Below are positions 17,143-25,200 of a stretch of 64,000 nucleotides of DNA, piece by piece. Source of the DNA: Desulfobacteraceae bacterium (lineage in GTDB: Bacteria; Desulfobacterota; Desulfobacteria; Desulfobacterales; Desulfosarcinaceae); the NCBI GenBank assembly GCA_024230435.1, contig JAAERL010000739.1, forward strand, positions 30,792 to 94,791. Reading direction: 5' to 3'. Numbering within the stretch: position 1 is the stretch's first letter; every line of letters starts with the position of its first letter. The translations under genes and the position numbers were made by a program. The notes under the pieces were generated by a model that was not told where the DNA came from, did no database searches, and saw only the letters and a list, made by a program, of their open reading frames with translations.

Positions 17143-18138
17143 AATTTTACTTTGCTCATAAATTTTTTTTTAACTTTTTAGAATTAAGGTCTTGAAAGCC
17201 GCAAATATCCCGTTGTTCGGCGAAAATTACAAACCGTTCGCCGCCGGAGCAGTCGCTAATATAAAAAACCTGATAACCGATACCCAGTAAGCATAGGTTC
17301 ATCTGTTAACGAAAAATTGATTTTCAAAAGTTCCTTCGAAATTATAATAGGATTAAATTACGCCAGATTTCAGACAGATAAACTATTGGTGTGGACAATT
17401 CTTTAAGAATCCAAACAATGTCATAATAAAATGGCCTCAAGCTTATTACAAACATTTTTTTTGTGACTGCTCCCCCGCCTTCGTTACACGAAAAAGAGGG
17501 CTTCTAAGCGGCCTTTAGCCGCTATCATATCGACACCCGATACGCGAAATATTGATTGCTGCGTTGTAATCCCGCCTTGTTTTGTCCTTTGAAAAAACGA
17601 TTGGAAACCTTTGTCCGGGCGTTTCAAAACATTTTGCAACACCTGATAGTATATAAATTTAGAGTAGACGGATTTAAACTAGGGGCTCTGTTTTTTCAGG
17701 TCAGGCAATTTTTTAACCAAATCGTTATAGGCAACCGGAATATTGTCTTTTTTTTGCGTATCAATTCTGTCCTGAAGGTTCGAAGTTGTACAAATACCGG
17801 CACATGGAAAACTGGTTTTCCAACGCCGGAATTTGAGATTTTGCTGGACAGATTCGATATTTGAAAAATTTTCGAGGACTAATTTGCACGCATACCAAAT
17901 ACAAAAAAAATATTATCATCGTCAATTTATAGAAAAATACCGATTCATCCGCCGCTTTCGCTGCGCCAAGGAAAAAGTCTTGCTGGTATAAAGAATAAAT
18001 ATGCCGTTATCTTTGTTAATACGTCAGATGAGTTTGACACCTTTTTAAGCTGGTGTTAGGTTTTTATCATCAATGATACAATTTTCAATTTTGTGTTAAC
18101 CACGATAAGCAAACTGTATAAGAGCTAAGAGGTAAAAG
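17143..18138. other. Approx. 1-kb intergenic region, possible relics
   Basis: No intact gene is visible. Around 17195 the sequence TTAAGGTCTTGAAAGCCGCA resembles one repeat terminus. At 17463-17492 GTGACTGCTCCCCCGCCTTC recurs at 22290. On the minus strand at about 17685-17860 one frame reads ESVQQNLKFRRWKTSFPCAG and continues to a stop after LPDLKKQSP; it could be a gene remnant but I cannot assign it. The SPFH gene has an AGAGG site just before its ATG. Confidence 0.4.
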
Positions 18139-19266
18139 ATGGGATTATGGGATAAGGTTAAAGGTCAGTTTATCGATGTAATTGAATGGACTGACGATAC
18201 CGGTGACACCCTTGTTTGGAAATTTCCACGAGGCGATAATGAAATAAAAAACGGTGCTCAGCTCATCGTACGCGAAAGCCAGGAAGCTGTTTTTTTGCAT
18301 GAAGGCGAGTTGGGCGATGTATTCGCCCCTGGGAGCGCAGAGTTGACTACTCGAAATATACCCGTTTTAACCACCTTGAAAAGCTGGAAATACGGCTTTG
18401 ACTCACCTTTTAAATCTGATATTTTTTTTGTCAGTACAAGGCAGTTCACCGACTTGAAGTGGGGAACCAAAAATCCCATTATGATGCGTGACGCCGAATT
18501 CGGTCCCGTACGCCTGCGCGCCTTTGGTTCATATTGTATTCAGGTAAACGACCCCGGCCTTTTTATCATGCACATTGCCGGAACAGGTTCGTGGTTCCAC
18601 ACAGACGAAATCACCGGCCAGTTGCGAAATATTTTGACCAGCCGTTTCGCAGACGCCCTGGCCGAGGCAAAAATTCCCATGTTGGACCTGGCTGCCAACT
18701 ACAACGAAATGGGAGACCTGTTATTAAATAAGCTGCAACCCGAATTTCAAGCGTATGGCGTCACCCTGACTAAGTTTTTAATTGAAAATATCTCTGTTCC
18801 GCAAGCGGTTGAAAAAGCATTGGATAAAAGGACTCAAATGGGAGTTGTGGGAAACCTGCAGTCATATACTCAATTTCAAACTGCTGAAGCCATTGAATCC
18901 ATGGCCAACAACCCCAACGCGACAGGTAACGCCATGGGTATGTTTGCCGGAGTGGGAATGGGTAATATCATGGGAGGCGCTATGCAAGGCGCTTCGCAAC
19001 AATCCGGACAGGTCAACCAGCAATCCGAGGGACAGCAATCCGGGCCGCCGCCTTTGCCACAATCTGTGCAATGGTATGCAGCCATTAACAACCAGCAAGC
19101 CGGTCCCTTTTCTGCCGATGACATTAAACACATGATCCAAAACGGCCAGCTCAATAGGAAAACACTGATATGGAAACAGGGTATGCCCGATTGGCAACCG
19201 GCTGGAAACCAACCTGAACTGACAGCATTTTTCGGATCAGTTCCCCCCCCTTTGCCTAAAGGATGA
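18139..19266 (+). CDS. SPFH domain protein with C-terminal GYF_2 domain
   Basis: A 375-residue protein of the YdjI/virion-core-like SPFH group. Residues about 1-230 carry the SPFH domain (FIDVIEWTDDTGDTLVWKFP, GAQLIVRESQEAVFLHEGEL, LRAFGSYCIQVNDPGLFI, KLQPEFQAYGVTLTKFLIE). A Gly/Met/Ala-rich low-complexity stretch follows (NAMGMFAGVGMGNIMGG), a Gln-rich linker, then a GYF_2 (DUF4339) domain (WYAAINNQQAGPFSADDIK, LIWKQGMPDWQPA). SPFH proteins scaffold membranes; this group is commonly encoded with PspA-like or DUF4178/DUF350 genes, five of which lie 4-8 kb upstream. It is monocistronic here. An AGAGG site precedes the ATG. Confidence 0.88.
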   Translation: MGLWDKVKGQFIDVIEWTDDTGDTLVWKFPRGDNEIKNGAQLIVRESQEAVFLHEGELGDVFAPGSAELTTRNIPVLTTLKSWKYGFDSPFKSDIFFVSTRQFTDLKWGTKNPIMMRDAEFGPVRLRAFGSYCIQVNDPGLFIMHIAGTGSWFHTDEITGQLRNILTSRFADALAEAKIPMLDLAANYNEMGDLLLNKLQPEFQAYGVTLTKFLIENISVPQAVEKALDKRTQMGVVGNLQSYTQFQTAEAIESMANNPNATGNAMGMFAGVGMGNIMGGAMQGASQQSGQVNQQSEGQQSGPPPLPQSVQWYAAINNQQAGPFSADDIKHMIQNGQLNRKTLIWKQGMPDWQPAGNQPELTAFFGSVPPPLPKG

Positions 19267-19591
19267 ATTCGGCCATTTTATAATCTTAAACAAATTCTAA
19301 AAGCGTCTTAATAATTTTCGTTGCATCATGTCATTTTTTGGCATATAGGGACAGCCTATATAAGTTATTAGTGTTGATTATTATTAAATCGAAAGGTAAT
19401 TTATTTAATAAAATTTCAACGCTCTGTCCGTGTATCACAGGTACGCTTTAATTTTAAAAAATAGGCCGTTTATGGACTTGAAATTTGATTAAAGGGTACT
19501 ATTTTAGTTCGTTTAAAATGATTTAGGAATCAGGGACAGTTTAAATAACGGTCCCGGAGCCGGTAGCAACATTGTTATAAAAGGGTGCGTT

Positions 19592-19843
19592 ATGATGAGT
19601 AGAGATATCAAGGACATAAAAAAGGATATTCTTGATAAATTCAGAGCCATTGGCGGCGAAGAAGACGATATGCTGCCCGAAGAATGGCTAAAGCAGGAAT
19701 ATCTGCCCATACTTAGTTCTTTTGAACGTAAGGATTTTGAGAAAGCCATACGTCAACTTGCAGCTCAAGGAGTTCTAAAATATGAAAAAGGGACAGTTCC
19801 TAAACTCCAGCTTACAGAAAAAGGAGCTAACTTGATTCATTAA
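19592..19843 (+). CDS. Small winged-helix-like protein, unknown
   Basis: An 83-residue acidic N-terminal/basic C-terminal protein: MSRDIKDIKKDILDKFRAIG, a DML-PEEWLKQEYLP segment, then ERKDFEKAIRQLAAQGVLKY and LQLTEKGANLI. The last half has the helix-turn-helix and beta-wing pattern of a small winged-helix domain (as in many regulators ending in LTEKG). I do not recognise a named family. It stands alone with about 325 bp of featureless DNA before it. Confidence 0.6.
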   Translation: MMSRDIKDIKKDILDKFRAIGGEEDDMLPEEWLKQEYLPILSSFERKDFEKAIRQLAAQGVLKYEKGTVPKLQLTEKGANLIH

Positions 19844-19987
19844 ATCATGATAGCTCCTGCCGGAAATTAAGAATCTTAATTTCCTTACAAAGTTGAGGTA
19901 TTAACAAATCGGCCGGGATTTTCACTTCATATCGAACCGGTTTACGGACTATTTTTTCTATAGCGGTTGTGTCCTTTGCAAATGTAT

Positions 19988-21742
19988 TCATCCTTGATAA
20001 TTAGTGCTCGTTGAATTTGCTTGCAATTTTTCAAAATAGCTCCGGGCTTTGGGCATATTGCCCAAAGCCTGATAGCAGTGAATGAGCTGCGGCCAGACTT
20101 CGGGTTGGGCCTCCAGAGCAATTAACACATCCAGGGCGTTACGGTAATCTGCCCGTTTAAAATAAGAATTGGCCAGATTCAGGGTTAATTCCTTGCTGCC
20201 GGGAAAATGTTTCAGCCCTTTTTTGAGCAGTGTTTCAGCTTTTTCTTCAAGCCCTTTTTGTTGATATATCAAAGCCAGCCCCCAAAAAGCCCGGTGATCC
20301 GGACAAAGATTTAGCGCACGCTCGAACAGGATCCGGGCTACCTTCAAAGGGGCGGGTGTGCTCTGCAGGTTGGAATAATCGCCATGGCTGAAAGTCAAGG
20401 CCAGCCGAGATAAAAAGTCGGCTCGCTGTGCTTTGAGTTTATCATTTTCAGCAACCTTTATATCCAGGGCGAATTCAGGCAGCCCAAGCTGGAAGTGCTG
20501 GCGTAAACGCTTGCCAAAAGCCAATATGGTTTCTTTATCCAGGCCTGGATCACTTTCAAAATAGAGCAGATCTTCAATTCGCTGGAGCCAAATATCATCC
20601 GTAAGGCCGCTTTTTTTCAGGTAGTTCTCGTAAAGCTCTGTTCCGGGAAAAAGCGTCATAATGTAAAAAATAACACTTAGCGGCTTAATTTGAGATATCA
20701 AATCCATAGTGGCGTTAATCGTTTGCCAAGTTTCCCCCGGTGCTCCATAAATAAAGTAAGCGCGGGCCAGAATACCGTATCGCACACAGCTTTTAAAAGC
20801 AGGCCGAATCTGCTTTGTTTGAATATCCTTGCACAACAGATTGCGAATTTCCGGCGCACCGCTCTCCACACCGAAACTGATCTGAATGCAACCGGCCTTG
20901 CGCATCCAATAGAGCATATCGTCGTTAATGCTATTAACTTTTGAAATGGCCTGCCAGGTAATTTTCAGACCGCGGCGGATAATTTCCCGGCACACCTGAA
21001 TGACCCGTTTGGGCTTGAGGGTAAATGTATCATCGGAAAAATATAAAAAAGTGATACCCCTTGCAGACAACAATTCCAATTGATTTACAAAATAAGCAAC
21101 CGAGTGCGAACGAACCCGCCGCCCCCAAAACCTGACAGAGCCGCAAAAAGAGCAACGTCCGGGGCACCCGCGAGTCATGGCAATGTGCTGAAAGTCAAAA
21201 TAGCGGGCCGGAGGCGGCAACTGGTCCAAATTTTCAATAGGTTTCACCGGTGCTGTCTTGAAAGGTTTGCCGTCTACCCGCAACGCAAGCCCCGGCAGCG
21301 TATCCAGAGCCGGAGAATGTCCGTTGCGGCATTCCAGCGTTCGAACCAGCTCTAAAAAAGTGCGCTCGCCTTCGCCAAGAACCACATAATCAATATGTTC
21401 AAAATGGGTAAGCAGGTGCCTCCATAAAAAGGTGGCTCCGATACCGCCGAACACAACCTTTACATCAGGATTGATGGATTTTGCCAGGCGTGCGATGTCG
21501 ATACCGCCCCAGCGGTTTGCGTGTACTATAGAAAACCCTATGATATCAGGTTTTTTTATTAAAAGCGTCTGTCTTATCCGGTTTTGATGTTGCCGTGATC
21601 CGTGCCAATTGATCACCTCGACATCATAGCCGTGATCCTTTAAAAGGGCGGCTACGTAATATACCCCTATCGGTACAGCCGCAATTTCCTCCTCATGAAC
21701 GCGTTCTTCCAGAAAAAAAGGATAAATCAATAAAATTTTCAT
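19988..21742 (-). CDS. B12-binding radical SAM protein with TPR tail
   Basis: A 584-residue three-part protein. Residues 1-140 form a cobalamin-binding Rossmann-like domain (MKILLIYPFFLEERV, IPIGVYYVAALLKDHGYDV, GFSIVHANRWGG); residues about 185-400 are a radical SAM barrel with MTRGCPGRCSFCGS (the C-x3-C-x2-C cluster motif) and TFLYFSDDTFT; residues about 465-580 contain tetratricopeptide repeats (FERALNLCPDHRAFWGLALI, LANSYFKRADYRNALDVLI). Members of this class catalyse diverse methylations and rearrangements; the substrate is unknown. The TPR tail suggests a protein partner or oligomer. No obvious operon partner; the short gene upstream at 21843 is on the same strand. Confidence 0.9.
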   Translation of the reverse strand: MKILLIYPFFLEERVHEEEIAAVPIGVYYVAALLKDHGYDVEVINWHGSRQHQNRIRQTLLIKKPDIIGFSIVHANRWGGIDIARLAKSINPDVKVVFGGIGATFLWRHLLTHFEHIDYVVLGEGERTFLELVRTLECRNGHSPALDTLPGLALRVDGKPFKTAPVKPIENLDQLPPPARYFDFQHIAMTRGCPGRCSFCGSVRFWGRRVRSHSVAYFVNQLELLSARGITFLYFSDDTFTLKPKRVIQVCREIIRRGLKITWQAISKVNSINDDMLYWMRKAGCIQISFGVESGAPEIRNLLCKDIQTKQIRPAFKSCVRYGILARAYFIYGAPGETWQTINATMDLISQIKPLSVIFYIMTLFPGTELYENYLKKSGLTDDIWLQRIEDLLYFESDPGLDKETILAFGKRLRQHFQLGLPEFALDIKVAENDKLKAQRADFLSRLALTFSHGDYSNLQSTPAPLKVARILFERALNLCPDHRAFWGLALIYQQKGLEEKAETLLKKGLKHFPGSKELTLNLANSYFKRADYRNALDVLIALEAQPEVWPQLIHCYQALGNMPKARSYFEKLQANSTSTNYQG

Positions 21743-21794
21743 GCATTCTTTCTGGAACAGCTTATCTCAAAGGTCAAGGGGGGTATCCAAATTT

Positions 21795-21840
21795 AGTGCC
21801 TGCTCCCGGCGATAAATTACCGGGAATTCTCGCTGGATAA
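21795..21840. repeat. Hairpin repeat, copy H1
   Basis: AGTGCCTGCTCCCGGCGATA followed by AATTACCGGGAATTCTCGCT. CCCGG and CCGGG pair around an AT-rich loop. Nearly the same 45-nt sequence occurs in inverse orientation at 52991-53034. It lies between two minus-strand genes, downstream of the 21843 gene. Confidence 0.75.
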
Positions 21841-21842
21841 TC

Positions 21843-22271
21843 TTAAGATATGCCGGCTTTTTTCTCTTCCGAAGACCGGGAGCTGTGTAATAAATCACGA
21901 ACTCTCATGACAAATCGCCAAAAAATAAAGACATCGCTATCATTGTAATCAATGCGCAAATGCACCTTGACGCTATCTTTTATGCGAACAACCATTCCGG
22001 ATAATTCTGAATCTTTTGAGGGAAGCTCTATCATGATTGAATTATAAGGCAATAAGTGCAACTGGTTGTCCAACTGAACATAAAGCCCTTTGTCTGCGAT
22101 AATTACAGCGTGATCAGGTTTGCCGGTTTTTCCTTGATAAATTCCAACTACATCTTTTTTTGAAATATGAACAGATTCCAACCAATCCGGAGCAAGAGAA
22201 GAATCTTGATCCAGGTTTATATACGCATCCATACGAGCAAGTATTGTATTTGCGCAGGCTCTAACATTCAT
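21843..22271 (-). CDS. Hypothetical protein, possibly PH-like
   Basis: A 142-residue soluble protein: N-terminal helix (VRACANTILARMDAYINLDQ), then alternating short strands (HAVIIADKGLYVQLDNQLHL, LPYNSIMIELPSKDS, VRIKDSVKVHLRI), ending in a basic helix (FWRFVMRVRDLLHS). The GLYVQ-LLPY-I pattern is typical of bacterial PH-like folds in which one strand pair reads GLY-x-x and the next describes a threshold, but I cannot name a family. A GAGGT ribosome-binding site sits 6 nt before the ATG. No functional hint from neighbours. Confidence 0.6.
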   Translation of the reverse strand: MNVRACANTILARMDAYINLDQDSSLAPDWLESVHISKKDVVGIYQGKTGKPDHAVIIADKGLYVQLDNQLHLLPYNSIMIELPSKDSELSGMVVRIKDSVKVHLRIDYNDSDVFIFWRFVMRVRDLLHSSRSSEEKKAGIS

Positions 22272-22289
22272 ATACAGACCTCATTAGTA

Positions 22290-22320
22290 GTGACTGCTCC
22301 CCCACCTTCGCTACGCGAAG
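22290..22320. repeat. Short repeat GTGACTGCTCCCCC...CGCGAAG
   Basis: GTGACTGCTCCCCCACCTTC and the following GCTACGCGAAG match 17463-17492 (GTGACTGCTCCCCCGCCTTC then GTTACACGAA). The GTGACTGCTCCC opening is also shared with the hairpin repeats at 21795 and 52991. Confidence 0.55.
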
Positions 22321-22405
22321 CAAGGAGTCTTCTCGGCATGAAGGATAAATTTGAATTAAATTGGTTTTGTATCCGATATTAAAAAAAAAATGAGAAAATA
22401 AGAAC

Positions 22406-22577
22406 TTAGGCGATTGGCGGAAAAGAATATACCAGATTGAGCAGGATTTTTTTTCGTATTCAAGACGCGCCAAAGATTGATGATCAGTTTGCATACTTAA
22501 CGTATTCGGGCTTTGGCATAACGCACAAGACGGGAAAAAAGACATACAAGACGGTATATTCTTTAACACAAATCGCC
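22406..22577. repeat. Dispersed palindromic repeat, copy R6
   Basis: The cleanest copy: left end TTAGGCGATTGGCGGAAAAG, right end (reverse complemented) TAAGGCGATTTGTGTTAAAG, both running on into AATATACC. The interior is nearly identical to R2 at 3119-3291. The region from 22578 to 23291 holds no gene I can support. Confidence 0.88.
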
Positions 22578-23291
22578 TTATTCCGGTAAGATAATATCGC
22601 TTGCAGACAGGGGATCGTTGACAGGCAGTTTCAGTCTTCATTTTCATTGTCCATAGCAATACTTTAACTCTATTGATTACAACTGAACACTTTCTTCTAA
22701 ATGTTAGGTGGCGATGCTATCATTTGTTGTGTCTTGGAGCAAGATTTTTGCTTACAAAAATTCATTCAGCCTTCAAAGCTCTGCTCTTATGTTAAGGTAT
22801 AGTTGATTGTTTTTGTTCCACTTTGGCGAATTTAAGAATATTTATTTCAGCAACGCATTGTTAATGCGTACTATTTTGGGATTTCTGGCCATTCAAATCC
22901 TCTCCTTTTTATAATCCTTGTGTTTTATTTTGTGCAGGCAAAACCACCTTGAACACGAATCTTTACTTTGCAAGAGACAAAAAATCTTTTGAGATTGACA
23001 GGAGCCGATGTTATAATTTTTTTACTTTTTATCACTGATAAACAGTGCCTATATGAAAACTAAAAAGGTGAACCCTTTTTTCGTTGCAACATGAAGTCTT
23101 TAGGGCATGGGAGCTGCAAATCACTCATATATCCAGTGATATAGATCAGTTTTCGTTTGTTGAGTCAATGGCCGCAGCGTTTGACGCGGTTTGAGAACAA
23201 ATCCAATCCGGGCAATATGGTACGCCTTGCATCTTTTAAGGCATAAAAAAATATTTTCTAACAAACGGATTTTTAAGAATAGGTGATTTAA
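22578..23291. other. Intergenic region without a supported gene
   Basis: AT-rich sequence of about 700 bp between repeat R6 and the CheX-like gene. At 23105-23128 GGGAGCTGCAAATCACTCAT resembles the left arm of the short palindrome at 8992-9054, without its partner. An AGGTGATTT ribosome-binding site for the next gene is at its right end. Confidence 0.45.
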
Positions 23292-23747
23292 ATGAATGTC
23301 AAATATATAAATCCTTTTCTGTCCGCTGTAAAGAATGTTTTCGAAACCATGATTGACGTGCCTTTCAGGATAGGCAAGCCAGCGTTAAAAAAGGAAGGGT
23401 TAACCCCATATGAGATCAGCGGCATAATAGGCATCACTGGTGATATAACCGGATGTGTCACAGTCAGCTTTTCCGAATCCGTAGCCTTGGGGTTGGCCTC
23501 AGCGCTGCTTGATGAAAAAATTACGCAGGTGGACGAAGATTGCAAGGATGCTATTGGTGAAATCGCAAACATGCTGGCCGGAGACGCCAAAAAAGGATTC
23601 CCGGAAGGTAACACCTCGGTATCGGTCCCCAGTATTATCATAGGAAAACACGAAGTTGCCTATCCAAGGGGGGTTCCCATCATCTTTATACCTTGCGAAA
23701 CCGATGACGGCAAGTTTGCCATTGAGGTGGCGTTAAAGGTTCCGTAA
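23292..23747 (+). CDS. CheX-like chemotaxis phosphatase-family protein
   Basis: A 151-residue single-domain protein of the CheX/CheC fold. It starts MNVKYINPFLSAVKNVFETM and carries the family active-site motif E-x-x-N in GEIANMLAGDAKKGF (about residues 98-112). CheX removes phosphate from CheY-type receivers using this Glu/Asn pair. The C-terminus (FAIEVALKV) is the usual last strand. It is alone here, so it may serve a receiver such as that of the hybrid kinase or a partner elsewhere. AGGTGATTTAA precedes the ATG. Confidence 0.88.
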   Translation: MNVKYINPFLSAVKNVFETMIDVPFRIGKPALKKEGLTPYEISGIIGITGDITGCVTVSFSESVALGLASALLDEKITQVDEDCKDAIGEIANMLAGDAKKGFPEGNTSVSVPSIIIGKHEVAYPRGVPIIFIPCETDDGKFAIEVALKVP

Positions 23748-24194
23748 TCAAAGGGCTTTTGTCAAACTTAGCAGCCCCGCAAGCTATATATTGCAAAAGG
23801 TCATCATCTGCAGGCGGCAATAATGCACACGGGCGTATAATTTGTGTTAAAAATTATAAAAAAGCTGCTCTCGCACCCGGTCTCGAACAAAAATTTTGAC
23901 AGCTTTTTCTAATTTTTTCCTCTATCATTTGAAATAAAATCTATTTCTGATATCATTTTAATATTCACGCAACGCCGCAATCGAATCTGACCTCCACTTC
24001 TCGTTCACGACGATATGAAGCAAACGTTCCCAATGGTAAGCTTTTAAATATTGAACGAATCAAAACCGGGACTGCAGGTGTAACGCAACAAAAAAACCTC
24101 CGGCAGTCAGGACTCGGGATTATGGTTTAAATATTACAACATTCCATAAACATATTTTGTCTGTTCCGCTCCATAGTCAATAGCCAAATTAAGA

Positions 24195-24203
24195 GGGGGG
24201 GGG
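24195..24203 (+). repeat. Poly-G tract (G9)
   Basis: Nine consecutive G residues immediately before a GTG/ATG-initiated short reading frame (GTG at 24203, ATG at 24212). A tract of this kind beside a start codon is the kind of site where slipped-strand length change could alter translation or spacing. Confidence 0.85.
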
Positions 24204-24211
24204 TGATATCT

Positions 24212-24409
24212 ATGGAAAACAAAAAACTTGAAAAAAATCTAATCTTTTTTAGTCCGGGAAATCGCGGGGCGCTGTTCACCCACAAGGCCGGCAACCTTAT
24301 CAATGACACTATCATACATGAAACCATGGAAATTTTGACCAGCGAAATGGAAGCTGAAGGCCGTATTGAATGTGTGGAAGAACGCCGCCTTCTACCACGG
24401 CTTGTATGA
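24212..24409 (+). CDS. Possible small or frameshifted protein
   Basis: A 65-residue frame starting MENKKLEKNLIFFSPGNRGA and passing through TMEILTSEMEAEGRIECVEE. No family recognised. The G9 tract doubles as a purine-rich ribosome-binding region 8 nt upstream. A shift near the end would continue as FYHGLYETITWQGC, so the gene could be the front part of a broken longer one. Confidence 0.3.
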   Translation: MENKKLEKNLIFFSPGNRGALFTHKAGNLINDTIIHETMEILTSEMEAEGRIECVEERRLLPRLV

Positions 24410-25200
24410 AACCATAACGTGGCAAGGTTGCGGAACAGACAAAAACCAATTTTTGATTGCAAGAATTTATTAGATTTTTTGGCCCTGAAGATGGCAGGCC
24501 AGGAGGAACTCGACCCCCCCAGCACCCGGATTTGGAGTGCGGATTTGGAGTCCCGGATTTTAATAAAGGGCTCAGCCATTTAAGGGTGAGTCAAGAGCAG
24601 ATTTGATTCTATTCTTCTTTTCGCCTTATATCATAATGATAATGACCTTTTTTCTTGGAAATTTTTTTTATAATTAAACCTTCCTCTTTCCCCAATAGAA
24701 TTTCTATTTTGCGGTGCAGGCAAAATTAGTGGGCCTTTAATTGGGCTTATCTTATTAATTGGTTGGTTTGACTCAATAACCAAATACTGACCGGGATAAG
24801 GTTGGTTTTGCATATATAGATGTTTGGGCAAGTGATTCATAAATACCGCAACTCTGGGCATAGAAGGCCACAAGTAGCACGTTATCTCGCTCATACTACA
24901 ACTACTGGGTAATGCAAAGGAGCTGATACTGCTCATACTGAAACTTTCTATGCTTTGATCATCTGTTTTGTATTTTTTCTCATCAAAATCGTTACTTTTT
25001 GAATGTGATTTAACCTTCCCGTACAAAGGCTCGATCTTATTAAGAGGGGCTTTGTTATCAAAGTTTTGCACAAAATAATAATCATTAGAAGGAGGGGTCT
25101 TTGAAAAAGAAGGGGGGGTCTTTGAAAAATAATAACGATTTCTTTGTGGAATCATTGGTCGATTGCTCCTTTTCCTTCTATGCTCTCTTTTTTCAAATAA

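Larger units (their letters stand above)
23748..25200. other. Approx. 1.4-kb region, low-confidence coding
   Basis: No recognised gene. It contains the G9 tract (24195), a short plus-strand frame (24212-24409), and after it a second frame in a different register reading FYHGLYETITWQGCGTDKN, as if a longer gene had been frameshifted. A direct repeat GGATTTGGAGTGCGGATTTG lies at 24530-24555. At 25088-25135 two copies of a GGGGGTCTTTGAAAAA-like unit are in tandem. A 174-codon minus-strand frame (24631-25155) is rejected as coding. Confidence 0.4.

Noticed and set aside
17556..17864. A 102-codon plus-strand frame
   Set aside because: No family match or ribosome-binding site; the opposite strand gives a more protein-like, though still unassigned, remnant.
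22261..22659. A 132-codon minus-strand frame
   Set aside because: Most of it is the inside of repeat R6; no protein family and no ribosome-binding site.
24631..25155. A 174-codon minus-strand frame
   Set aside because: Composition is low-complexity (SKTPPS twice from a tandem DNA repeat, Ser/Pro-rich), with no start signal and no recognisable domain.
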